From: Liolophura sinensis
Lineage: Eukaryota > Mollusca > Polyplacophora > Chitonida > Chitonidae
NCBI RefSeq assembly: GCF_032854445.1
Contig: NC_088301.1
Location: forward strand, 23,534,226-23,598,225
DNA length: 64,000 nucleotides
Direction of reading: 5' to 3'
Shown: one piece after another, positions 1 to 13,100 of the stretch
Position numbering within the stretch: the stretch's first letter is position 1
Layout of the letters: every line of letters begins with the position of its first letter
Program-made: the position numbers and the translations under genes
Notes under the pieces: generated by a model
What the model saw: the letters and a program-made list of their open reading frames with translations, nothing else
Database searches by the model: none
Told to the model about the DNA's origin: nothing

Positions 1-3000
1 TCATTGAAAACACAGGATCTGATATCAAGCATTCCTCTTGTAAAGGCTGTAAGAGAGGGTTTTGTTATAGATGTAGAACATTCCAAGTTATCCATTCCAG
101 AAGCTTTCTCGTACGGATTAATAGACATGGAGGGACCAAGGATAGAGGATCCTTTTATGGGTGAAAAAGTTAATTTGAAGAAGGCCATTGATGGAGGACT
201 TCTCATGTCAAGTTTAACTTTAGTGAAGGACCCAAGCAAAATGACCATTCAGTCTTTGTTTCGTGCAGTTGAAAGTGGCTTGTTAGATATAACCAATGGA
301 ACAGTGTTCAGCAGTTCAGACAATATGAAGATTGGATTCTTGGAAGCAATTGAAAGTGGTCTGTTTGTGGATTCTCGAGACCTTCGTTTAAGTCTTCAAG
401 AAACTGTACAGCTTGGGTTGTTTGACAGAAGCAGAGGCACGTTCCACGATCCCAGAGACGATTCTGAGTTATTGTTACCAGAGGCCATTGAAAAGAAATT
501 GGTGGAAAGTAACCAGACACTGATAAGAAATCCTGTTAGTGGAAGTCTTATTCCCTTGGATGAGGCCTTAGAGATTGGTGTTCTTGACCCAGCAACCTGC
601 TCGCTGAAAAATCCAAAGACCAACAAAGTCATTCCTTTAAAACAAGCCCTGGACAAGGGTTTTGTGGTTGATGGACGTTCACCTCACTTAAGTTTGAAAG
701 ATGTCCAGGAGCAAGGCTTAATGGATGAGGCTTCAGGAATGATAATTGATCCAAAGACCGGGTCCAAGCTGACCATCAAGGAAGCAATTAACATAGGTCT
801 TGTTAATCCTAACCTGTCCTGCCTTCAAATTCCAGGACGCAGGCACAAAATTCCTCTTGATAAAGCTATTAAAGAAGGGATTGTGGATGGATCATCAGGC
901 AAAGTCCAGGATCAGAATGGAAAAACCCTCTCTCTCTGGGATGCTGTTGTCAGTGATTTGGTGTTCAATCCTAATGTCTCTGACTATAACCAAAATGAAC
1001 CAACAGACAAGTCTCTTGGGCATGGTCACACATTCAACCAGCGGATCAAACGGCAGAGAGCAATAGATTCAGAATATTCCAGCAGTTGTCTTTCATTAAG
1101 CAGTTCAAACATATCCAGTGATTACACTTTACCAGATGTGTTTACATCAAGTGACGGTGATTCAGACTCAACTATTCCAGCTTTCGAATTCCCCTACAAA
1201 TCCAAACATGGCCTTAGTCTAACACATTCGGTTGTCGGTGGTCTTTGTGATGTGGATAAAGGGACAATGATTGATCCTAAATCAGGCAAGTCCATGACAA
1301 TTGCTGAGGCTCTCAAAAGCGGCATAATCAAGAAAGATTCAGTCTGCTTCAGACCCAGACCAGAGGACTCATTGTGCTTCTATGATGAAGCCTTTGCATC
1401 TGGAATGATAGATGAGGAGAGTGGCAGAATGGTGGACATAGCCAATGGGAAGCTTATGTCTTGGAGAGAAGCCATGGACTCAGGTTTTATAGCTATCCCA
1501 GCCAACTACAAAATATCCTTAGATGCTTTGAAGCAAATCGTACAAGACAGTTATATGCAGTCCGATTCTAATCCAGATTCTACAAAGGATCAACAGCAAG
1601 GTGGAGAAATTCAATTCAGAAAGCCTGAATTTTGTTTACAATCAAAAAGTTTTAAGGATGCACTTATAAACTACTTTGACCCACACAATGGGCAGTTGCG
1701 ACAAAGGGATTTGTTCTGCAGTATACGGAAAGCAGTTGAAGTTGGACATATCATAGCTGATGATGTCATTGTGTTTGACCCGGCCTCTAAAGTATACTTG
1801 TCTTGGAAACAAGCCTTGAAGCAAAACATCATCAATGCTGATACAGGCGTCATGCTTAACAAGCTAACTGGGAAAGTGTGGACATTGGCTGAAGCCCTGG
1901 AGAGTAATCTGATCATAGATCTGGCGACGGAAGGCATAAATCCAGCTGACCTCATTATACGGAATGCTCTGAGTGATGATATGCGCTTCACAGATCCAAG
2001 ATCTGGCCAGACACTTACTCTGACAGAGGCCCTGGAAAAAGGAATATGTGATGGTAACAAGTGTGATATATACATCCCAGAACTAGATACAATTCTGCCA
2101 ATGAAGGATGCAATAGACAAGGGCTATATAGATGGTGTTCACGGTTTTGTCACATTAAGGGATCTTCGACTTCCTCTGAGAGAAGCTTTGTGTGATGGAG
2201 TTTTGTGTCAGACTGATGTGGAACTGAGTAAAATTGGAAAACCTTTGACATTTTGTTGCTCAGTGGACTTGGGATATTATGACAGTGAATCAATTGCGAT
2301 GGTGGATCCGGGATCGGGGAAAAAGACACCACTGTCTGCAGCTTGGAGGCAAAACACTGTGGATACCTCACATACTTACATCAAGGACTTTAACTCCAAC
2401 AAATTTGTTCCCTTTGGTCAAGCTGTGAAGTCTGGAATCCTAAATGTTGAGTTAGGTTGCGTGTCCCAGTCGCAGCAAAATAAGATTTCTCTGGGTTCGG
2501 CACTAAAGGAAGGCCTCATTGTATCTCTCACATTTCCCATGCCACTATTTGAGGCTGTTGTTACAGGGATCTATCAGGAAGATGTCAACAGTTTTAGTGA
2601 CCCACGATCACGGGAGAATCAGACTCTTGGAGAGGCAATGGACAAGCGTCTGTTAGATGGGGATGCTGTTTGTTTGAGAAGTCCAACCGGAAGGTCAAGC
2701 CCTAGGCTCTCAAGGAGATTAACCCTAAGGGAGGCTGTGGATAGCGGACTCGTGGATCCCGACAACAACACTGTCAAACATCCATCAAAGGACAAAAATG
2801 TTGGTTTGGCTGAGGCCGTGAGCTCAGGAATTGTTATGAATTGGGCGTGTAGAGCTGTTAGTAAACCCACAGACAACTTTAGCTGTATTCTTCAACCCTT
2901 GCTTAGTGTTGACATGCAACCAGCAGCTTCTCTGGGTGACAAGATGACATCTAGAAGTGCCGAGTGCCTGGCTGTGCCACAGCAGTCTTCCTGGGAAACC

Positions 3001-4194
3001 AAAAGACACAGTTTACTGGACGTTTCAGACTCACAGGTTATTGATCCAGACACCTGTACACCAATCACGTTGAAGAGAGCAGCCAGTCTTGGGATGATCG
3101 ATATTAAGGCTGGAGAGTTTAAGCATCCACAGTCAGATGTAGTCATGGCTTTGGATGAAGCAATAAAACAAGGTTTTGTTATCTGTCCAACGGGTTCGTC
3201 CTTGTACACAGCCCTTAACCATGGCCTCTATGATGAAAGATCAGCTACATTCTGGGATCCTTCACTGAACAAGTATGTATCTTTGGATGAAGCCATTGCA
3301 AGTAACTTCATCAATCCCAAGTTCAATGAAATCCGCGACTTGACCAATGACACCATCATAACACTACAGGAAGCTCTAAAGAAAGGTGTCATCAACCCAG
3401 GAACTGGAACATATAATGACATGTTGAAAGGGAAATGTATGCCATTCCGTGTGGCGTTGGCAGGAGGACTGATCATAGGCACAGGGTCAAAAGAAAGCTT
3501 GAGAGATAGGAGCTCCAGTCTGCCAAGAGGATTTGGATCTGGCGAGGAACTGTCAAGGACATCAAGCGCTGAGAGTCTGAATACATACCGAGAACAGTGG
3601 AAGAAACAAGGATGGAGCAGTGACCAAGGATCACAGAATAGTGCTGAAGGTCAAAATGGCACTGTTTTCAGCCAGAATATCATGAAACAGCAACCGTTTC
3701 CAAAAGTGCAGATAACAATTACAGATGATGAGACATCTGAATCCATCAGCGATATGGACTCATCCAGCTCAACATTAGGAGCAGAATCTGATTCTTCCCG
3801 GGAAGGAATTGTCATGAAGGACCTAAGCCGACTTGGTAAAACAGATTCGAGAAAGAGTGACAGTTTACCAAAGAAAGTAGCATTTAAGGAGGACGTTGAA
3901 AGTGTTTGCAGTGAAACTAATATTGTTGATAGTGTCAGGAATGGAACTACACGGACAAATGGAAAGGGTGGAGAGAACAGGTTTAGTGAGAGGGTCAGAA
4001 GTGGAACACCTGAAGGACTGACAAGTTGTTTGAAATCAAAAGGGTCTGGATCGCCAGACAAATCCTCGGGTGAATCTCCAGTGATTGACGAGGAGGCAGG
4101 TGACCATTTCCGGGAGGTGATCTCAGTGAAGAGAGGACCGTTAACAGTGATCGAGGACCAGAAAACAGAGGTTCCTGGTGATATACCATGGAAG
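1..4194 (+). CDS. MACF1: Exon: plakin-repeat domain plus Ser-rich tail (5' end outside window)
   Basis: A single open exon of at least 1,398 codons, open to the left edge. It is built of about 38-residue plakin repeats with the pattern L-x-L-x-E-A-x-x-x-G-(L/I)-(I/V)-D followed by D-P-x-(T/S)-G; I estimate two dozen or more. A Ser/Asp-rich insert interrupts them near nt 1000-1190. From about nt 3480 the repeats give way to a Ser/Thr-rich acidic stretch. In vertebrates such an exon is isoform-specific (MACF1 isoform 4, BPAG1-b), where the repeats bind intermediate filaments or other partners. The exon ends in phase 0 at an AAG/GTAGGG donor. Reading through that donor gives 51 more codons to a TAA at 4345, so an intron-retained short form is possible but unproven. 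Confidence 0.93.
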
Positions 4195-7100
4195 GTAGGG
4201 CTGTCGGCATGTTGCTGCCTGCTGCCCCGTAAAACTTCCATTCTGCATGTCCGAGATCTCAATTTGAGAAGGATGCAGAAGTTGGCTGCCGTTGTTGTGT
4301 GTGTTCATCAGTTTATGACAAAATTACTGTGGATTTTCTGTGACTAACAAGGGATAGCTTGTGTAGTAGAAGAGTGGATGATTCTGGATTAACAAACATT
4401 TTCCAGATGCATGAACTTCAGATGCAAAGTTACAAAGTTTCCAGGAGACCGTTGGATGTCGTTTCACCAGATACTTCATGAACCTAACAAAGTGTGTGTG
4501 CAACTGTTTATCCTTAGCTTGGAAAAGTACGATCAATGTCAGCTATTTTATTTTCTTAACACTGCTTGCATTGTAGTCATTCTGTCAGCAAAAACTTTTG
4601 GAAGTTTTAAATTGATGGGAACGTGTTTTCGATTTTGATGAAAGTTTTTGTTGACAGAAAATATCACGTTGAAAATGAGAAAGGAATTTGAGAACCAAAT
4701 TTAAAACAAAGGTATAATTTTTAGAAGCCAGGAACCAGACTAAATTGTACATTATGTTTGTTGCTGAACTGAAAGTATATGGCATATGCAAACCTTAAAA
4801 TTTAAAATTCAGTAAACAAAATATGAACTCTAGTTCCCTTCTCATAATTAATAATAGGTTGTAGAACATTTAATTCTTTGTATTTTTATTTCAGATCATA
4901 ATGATTCGATTTTTGTTTTTTGTTATTGTAGGATTTGGTTTTATTTGTTTTTTTTTAATAAGTTTTGTGAATGACTGATTTTGTACTTTTAACAGCATCA
5001 GTGTGAGTATGATGGGTTGACCGTGGTGGTGACAGAAGCCATGGTGTATTCCTCTGACCATACCTGCCATTATGCATGTCATTATTACCAACACTGGGGA
5101 TATTGTGCTTTCCCTTTCATAGTGATATTAGAACTGTCCCTTTTTCTTTTCTTTTTTTTTCTTTTTTCTGAATATATATTTATATGCACTAATCATTTTA
5201 ATGTTTTCTCTCTTTCTATCCAGCTTGTATAGATGTTTTGCCATTTTTTAAAAATATATTGCATTAACATCTGGTAGTGGTAAATAGTATATCTGACCAT
5301 AATCAGTCTGTCAATAGCTCTTTCCAGCACCATTCTATTATGTATAAAGTACATGCGGATAGATTAAAACTTCCACCATGCCAGCTTCAGATATATTAAA
5401 TGTCATTCTGAAATTGTTATATATGTATTGCTTTTGTGTTTAATCTCAGCCACTATATATAGATATGTGCGTGTCCATGTATGTTTCTTTGTGTACCTTA
5501 GACCAACTTTGTTGGCCTGCTGGAAGCTTCAATCTACATGGAACTGAACAGAGATTTGGTAATATAATGTTCATGAAGATATTATGTGGGACTTGGTTGG
5601 TGAAGGGTACAATCTCAAAGTCTGTACAGTGCATCACATGGGTTATGGTAGGGATTTAATGCAGTTCTCAACTTGACTTTGCACCACTTTCTCAACCATT
5701 AATCCAGGCCCAGATGCATTAATTTGGTGCCAGTCGGTCCTGGGTTGAGAAAATAATTTGATGTATTTAGCTGATGCTAACATTGTATGTATTTATCTGC
5801 TATAAAAAAAAAAAAGTTATTCAGAGCAAAAGCTATAGCATGCCACCAACTGATGATAGCTTAGCCCCGTGGGTCAAGGTTTGGGTGAAGAGTAGAGCAT
5901 ATGTAGTCTTAGTCCTTCTGGGCTGGATTTGTTAACAGTGAGGTGAGACACTCCACTGTATCTGTGCCACCGTCAAGGTTGACTGGAGGCAACATACTTA
6001 CTTACCGGTTGACCATTTTAGGTTTTGACTGGGGAACAGTATGACCAACTTAATAAGGACCTGCTCGATCAGCTGGACTGGGTCAAGGGCGTGTCCACGC
6101 GTCTGCGCAACGCAGAAGGGCTGAGTGATGAGCCTGACATGTTACGTGAACAAGTGAAAGACATTGAGGTGAGTTTGACCCCTGGGTTATGCAGCTATAG
6201 AATTATATTTGGGGAAGGTATTTTTTATTTGTTTATTTTATAGGCGTTTGAGTTTATACCATATTCAAGATTATTTCACTTAGATGTCCAGCATTACAGT
6301 GGGAGAGGTGGAGGTTTGTTCAAAAGTTACGGTCGTTGGAAGATGGGCGGCAAAAAAAAAAAAAAATGGAAAACAAGAAAATTAATAAAAAGTGGACAAC
6401 GATAACGGTTAGCAATAGTTCGTATGTTCATAAGATACCATAGTGGCAAAACAGCATTGATGCTGATGCAGTCATTGTTCACAGTGTGATCTCGTGTAAC
6501 GTTTACTTTGCAGGGCCTTTGCTCCGAGATAAAGGACCATCAGAAACCTATAGCCTCATTAACCTATCAGGTAGAACAACTGTTAGAACATCAGACAGAG
6601 GAGCTGACACCTGAACAGGTGTTAGAACTACAGGACCTGGTCATGGATATTCAGTCACACTATGACAAGGTGAACTGTTCTCTACCGTACATCCAAAATT
6701 CAGTCCTGAAACATTTTCTTCACCAGATTGCAGTCTTTTCTTTTTTTATTGTTATCACTTTTTGTAAATCACATCACAGCCTTTCTGAAGACATTTATGA
6801 GAACTGGAGTTGGACAGTTTTAACTAGTACTTGAAATGCCTAACAATGCTCTGGAAAGATTCTCATTATTTAGTATGATAGACTAGAGATATTTAGCTTT
6901 GTGTGCTTTTTAGTAAAATCTAGTTTATTTTTTAGTTCTATTTCATATGATTCAGCTTGACTGGAAACAATGCAAAAACATACTTTTAAAGATGTTTTGA
7001 TATCCATTCTATACTTTCATTTTTGATGGCATGCTGAACTTACGTGAAAAAGCTGTATATCATGTATTGTTGTTGTTTGTAGGCTCTGAAGGCATCGGAT

Positions 7101-10100
7101 GTGAGGAGGAAGCACACAGCTACAGCAGCCGAGGAACTGAAAAAGTTTGGAGAAGAAGCCGAGAAGTTTGAGGCTTGGCTGAAATCGGCTGAATCAGAGC
7201 TGAAAAAACAAGCTCGCAAGAGCCAAGACCTAGATAATATCAAAGCTGACTCTCAGAAACACAAAGTGAGTGATTGACACTGAATTCTGCTCTCTCAATA
7301 CTTATACTTGATAGACGTAGCTATTTTTGCACCTGGATGGTTTTTGTGAGCATTCCACTGATGTTTGTCCGCGTAAGCCTTTCATTTAACCATGTATAAT
7401 TGTTGTGCATTTCTGAACATACTATTAATCCATCTAATTAGCCTGTAATTTCTTAGTTGCGTTGTATTCTGTGAAGAGGAGGTATAGAAAAGTCCAACTC
7501 ACACATCAGGTTAAAAAAAAATAATCTCTTAAATTATAGTAAAATTACAGAAAAAAATTATTGTCCAGTCCTCAGCACAAGTTGAACTTGTTTCAGATGA
7601 ATTTTTATAATTCCTGCATGTGCAATCACCACTTGGGTCCAAGACGGATTAACAGTTATTTTCTTGTAATGTAGCAGGACTGCATTACCAACTTGAGCCT
7701 AATGACCGTGACACCAATGAACAGTAGATTTCAGCTTGTGCTCAGGTGGCTTTAGGGGAGACAGCTTTACCGTTGTAATGCATTAAAGTGTAGAAAAGTT
7801 GGAATTTTGTTTATTATAATATCTTGTATTACCATATGGTTTTATTTCACTTTTTTTCTTTAATCAGGAGTTCACTCAGGATGTGATAGCTCATCAAGCT
7901 GATGTTCGTTTCCTTAACCTTACTGTACAGAAGTTCACAGACAGTGTCAGGGTAAGCCTCAGGACAGGGACATTAATGAAGAAATGTTAGAATGTATACT
8001 GTGTACCTGGAATGCCCAATAAGTACAACAAGCTCAGGGAATAGCTGTTGATAGTAACTCAAAAAGAACTTTATTATGAGAGCAAAATATTTGTTGTTTT
8101 TTTTAAGAATATATATTCTTAGATATACAGCTGAATTGATTAAAGTGCATGAGAGTATTCTTCTGTTTGGAGAAACTCCTCTGCTTTTGTCAAAAGTATT
8201 TTAGGCTAAAGATTGAAGAAGTGACACAATGATGGGAGGTTAAGGGGGTTTCCCAACCATCTGTTGAGGTTATGTGTTAGAACTATTTTTGTGTGTGCGT
8301 GTAGTTAAATAGAAGTCTTTCAATTTAATTGACCTTGATGTTATCAGTGTCTTCATGGATGTTGCTTTATTTTTTAGCTCCACAAGTTTGAAATGGAAGC
8401 CTTCCGTATTGGTCGCGACAAGGCTAAAAGAGCAAGCCGTCTGACGTTAGACGGGACAGAGGGTGAACACATCAAAGCACACATGAAAGGCCTTGTTAAC
8501 AGGTTTGAGCACCTGAAGTCCAGGTGTACAGAACACAGTGACAAGCTGTTTGACATGGCCGCCCGGCAGAAAGAGTTCACAGAGGGCACAACCAAGTTGC
8601 TATCATGGTTGAGCAGTGCCGAGGAGCAGCTAGGGGAGGCAACCACAGAACCGAGTACGTCTGACACCATGGTCCTGAACCAGCAGCTGGATAGGATGAA
8701 GAGCCTTGGCATGGAGGCCATTGCTCATTCCAGTCACATCGAAGAGCTTCAGAGGAAGGCCAAGGGAATACGTGAGGCTCTGCAGGAGATAGGGGCGGAG
8801 CCAGCCCAGTTAGAGGAGATTGATAGCATCATCGAGGACATCTCCAAGCGTTATGAGACGATCAATGAGAGCAGCAGTAACAAGGCTCATGCCTTGCAAG
8901 TGGCGCTGGTGAAGACCCAGGATGTGAATGCTGCAATGGACGACCTTGCCACTTGGCTCAAGGACACGGACATCACTCTGAATAACGCCCGGCCAATCAG
9001 CTTGCAGAGGGAGTATCTGCTGGAGCAAGTGCACGAAGCGCGCATTCTGGAGGCGGACGTGGAAGGTCACAAGCCTGGCATTGATTCCATCAAGCACAAG
9101 GCCATCGAGCTGATGCAGACTTGCGAACTCGAAATGGCCAAGTCGGTGGAGTCTCGGTTGAACGAGCTGGACACCACATTCCAGGCAGTGGAAGGCAAGT
9201 GTAAAGACAGGGCGGCCGATGTGGATGATGTGTTTGAGAAGCTGTCCAGCTTCCAGGAAGATCTTAGGGACTGTAATGAGTGGTTGGTGTCCCATATCGA
9301 GACGCTGGAGTCGCAGGATCTGACTCGGATGGACAACGACAACTTCCAGCAGAGAGTTACCCAGATTCAACAGGATAAGGAAGTCCACATGGGCGAACTG
9401 GAAGAGTTGAAACAGCTCGGATCCCAGCTCATACAGGATAGCCGAACAGCCGATGTATCTGCAGTCAAGGAGAGCCTGTCAGATCTGGAGAGGAAGTGGG
9501 CCGAGTTTGAGTCCCGGCTTGGTGACCGTGAAAAAGAGGCTTCGCAGCGAGAACGACAAGGCACCGACTTTGAGGCTGCAAGGGCAGAGGTGCTTGAGTG
9601 GTTAACCAGCAAAGAGGGTCAGATGGACAACCTGGAGCCCGTGGCTGTGGAGGTGGAAATCATTGGACAGCAGATTGAGGAATTACAGGTATGGTTCTCT
9701 TACAATGAGAAGAATGTTACAGTAAAGACACAGTGTATCTTGTTTAATTAATATGTTTGTCTTAAAATTTCCCTGAAAACAGAATTTAGAAGCAGATCAG
9801 GTTATGGTTCTCTCATAGTAAGATGACTGAATTAAAGCGCATTTTAGAGGCAAAGGAAGGCCATTAAATAATCCCTGTATATTCAGTGTTGAAACGCATG
9901 TTCTACCAGAGAGATATCATCCTGTCTCATAAACAAACCAGAAAACACATCATTGTCTGTAAGAATCAGTCAAAATGAGTAAATTAGTTGAATTAGAAAT
10001 TTTACATCAAATACAGTAAGCCTCATTCCTCAGAGTTCATGGTAAAAAGATATATGATGGTGTTTTTAAGTTGTCAAGAGTGATGCTGGTGTAACATACA

Positions 10101-13100
10101 AAAGTATATGTCTATAGGTTTAAGTATGCCAACATTTTCATGTAATTTGCCAGTTGATAATAATTCTGCATGTTTAACAGAAGTATTAAACCACACTTAC
10201 CTTGGATAATCAGCTTAAAAGAATTTTGGTACTAAGAATTCCCATTTGAACAGGTCCCTGCCTATGCTTATGTTTCTTTTCTTTTTTTTTTTTTTTTTGT
10301 TCATCAGCCTTTACTGAAAGAGTATGAAGACTACGGCATGAGGATAGATGAAGTGAATGACCTGGGGAACACTTATGATGCTCTCGTTCACGCTGACTTA
10401 CCTCACAGCCCTATCAGGAGAATGGGATCAAGTATGATCATGTTGTGTTTGCTCATGAACTCACACTCACGCGGATGCACACTACTACTTATGTGATCCA
10501 GAGAAGGTCTTCCAGCAACCTACGGATGGTCGTGGGTTTCCCCAGGGCTCTCCCCAATTTCCTCCCACCATAATTCTGGCTGGTGTCATATGAGTGAAAT
10601 TTTCTTGAGTATGGCACAAAACAGCCAGCAAATAAATAAATAAATATAAAATATTACTTAGGTCCCTACAATTTCATTTTACTCATATTCAGAGATACAA
10701 GAATAAAAGTATACTTCATGTTTGAAGGCGAAACATAAGAAAAGTTTCTCCTATTTACTTCTGTGGATCGATTAATTGTTTCTGTTAAATTCTTTTCCTT
10801 TGCCATAAAAGGAAGTATTTTTTTTTCTTAAATATTTGAAGTGTATAGTTGCTTCTGAGTGCATTAACTGTGTATAAGTCCCACATAAATGATAAGTAAG
10901 TGTTAAAAGCAACATTCTACATGATGTTACTTTCCAAACAGCGTGAAAAACATTGATAGTGATATGGAACATTTCAGTCTCATAAGTGTGCACGTTATTA
11001 ACTGTGTGTGTGTGCACTTTGAGCTCAGGTTTGTTTCATCATGTGTGATCTAACCATTGTGTGTTGTTAACCCCACCTTCAGGGACTCGTCGATGGTCGG
11101 GTGCAGCGTCCCCACGGTACAGAACCCCCTCCCCGACTCCCTTCCCGGCTTTTACGGTAGGGTCAGCGGTCAGCCCAATGTCCAGCGAATCCAGCGGAGT
11201 GTCCAGTAGGAAGAGCTCTGCTGACAACTTACTTCTGGATGGTACGACCTCAGACAGTCCATTCATATATTATGGGTCAAATACCTGTGTTAATTGAGTG
11301 GACTGAGGCTGGATTCAGATATTGCTGATTTGGGTAGCAGCCCTTTAAATAACCATCATTCTTTCATTGAGATGGAAGAAACTTTTTTTCTTATAGCAAG
11401 GACTGTACATTTATGGTTGATAATGGAACATTTCAAAGGATTAAGTGGCTAGAGCAGTTGAGATATGTATTCTATTTTAACTGGGATACAATGTACTTCA
11501 GCATTAATGTTTAATATACTGTTATGGATAAAACTGGTCAGTTCATTGAACTAGTCTTGTGTTAGGTCCCTTCATTGTGCTTTGTTAATTGATGCAAATA
11601 TATTGACGTTCACATAGTACATGGGCACACACAGCACCATAGTCTTAACATTATCAGTGTGAGAATATTGTGTGTTAAAGTAAAGAATTTGTTGAGTCAC
11701 AAAGGTTTGTTGATGACTACACGTGGACAGTGTATTTTAAAGGCATTGTATGCTACATTCATTTGTATGAAGTTGATTTTATCGGAAATTTGGTTCCCAA
11801 AATAAACAAATATGTGAGTTTTTAAGGTTTGTTGAAGTTCCATAAACCAAACAAAAGATGATGGAAAATAATCCTAAAATGATACACAAATACCTTGTAC
11901 AACATTTTTATTTGTCTTACATATGTTTTTTGAAAACACCCTACATTACGCTGATGTGATGCACTGAAGAATGATTTTTCCTCATATGACCTTGAATGAC
12001 CTTGGTTGTCTATATCTTTTAGATATGACCGAGATCCAGCAGGAGCTTATGGATATCAATCAGCGCTACGACATCCTGGGTGACCGTCTGTTGGAGCGTA
12101 AACTGGAGCTACAGTCTAACTTGGACAGCGTCAAGTCCTACCTGCAGGACGTACAGGACATATTGGCATGGCTGGACATGAAGGAGCAAGGCAGCGACCT
12201 CACTGGGCCAGTGCCAACCAATGAGAAAGAGGCTTGCAAAAAGCTGAAGTCACATGAGGTGAGACAGCCTATAGTGAACGAGACTTTTGAGACATACATT
12301 AATACACACATGATGGTGTTAATCATGCTACTAAAACAATTTCAGTCCTATTTTAGATAGGTGATAATAGAAGGATCAAACTTCTTTATGTGAGCTACAT
12401 TGTACATGTCATTATTAAAGGGCAAACAGAAAGCAGGGACACAAGGGCCTCTTTTGCTGGTTGATCTGAATTTGAGGGCAGTGGTGTTAGTATTATAACA
12501 AAAATGAAGACAATGGTAATACTTCCGACTAACATTGGAAATAGTATACTGCGCAAGCTTTCACTGGTAGTGTATATCAGCTTTGTCAGTGTAGTGTCGA
12601 GGTATGTAGCTATTTTTTTTTCTCAGGGTTATGGTGGCAGGAAGTGGTCCCTAGTGTTGGCTTGTGTAATCTTACATGAAGTTCGAAGAAGGCCATTTGC
12701 CTACCACCCACATAATATACATCATGTAGAGAAGTTTGCCAGGACAACTTGCCTAAGGTTGACTGAATAATGACTCTACAGTTTTATTCACCCATAATAA
12801 CTGGCTGCCATCGTTATAAATGAAAAATTCTTGAGGGTGGCATTGATTAAATAACAATCGATGAAAAAAAAAAAAAAACAGTAGCCCTGTAGGTTCAGTA
12901 TCTCAAAATGAAGCTGTCACATTCTGGGTGTAAACACTCACTTTCATCAGTCCAGTTTCTCTCACCTGACCAATTGTTTCTTTGTCATTAGTATATAAGC
13001 TGTAATTTGTCAGCTTAGGCAGGTCGTAGTATTTTTCACCTATCAGCTGAGCAGTGCTCATGGGAGTTCATGCCTAAGCTTGTCTCAAACTACCAGGCCT

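Noticed and set aside
3651-4262. 203-codon minus-strand frame opposite the end of the large exon
   Set aside because: Mirror frame of the Ser/Thr-rich coding exon; the plus strand has repeats, splice donor and family identity.
8810-9388. 192-codon minus-strand frame
   Set aside because: Lies fully opposite the four-repeat spectrin exon and shows no domain of its own.
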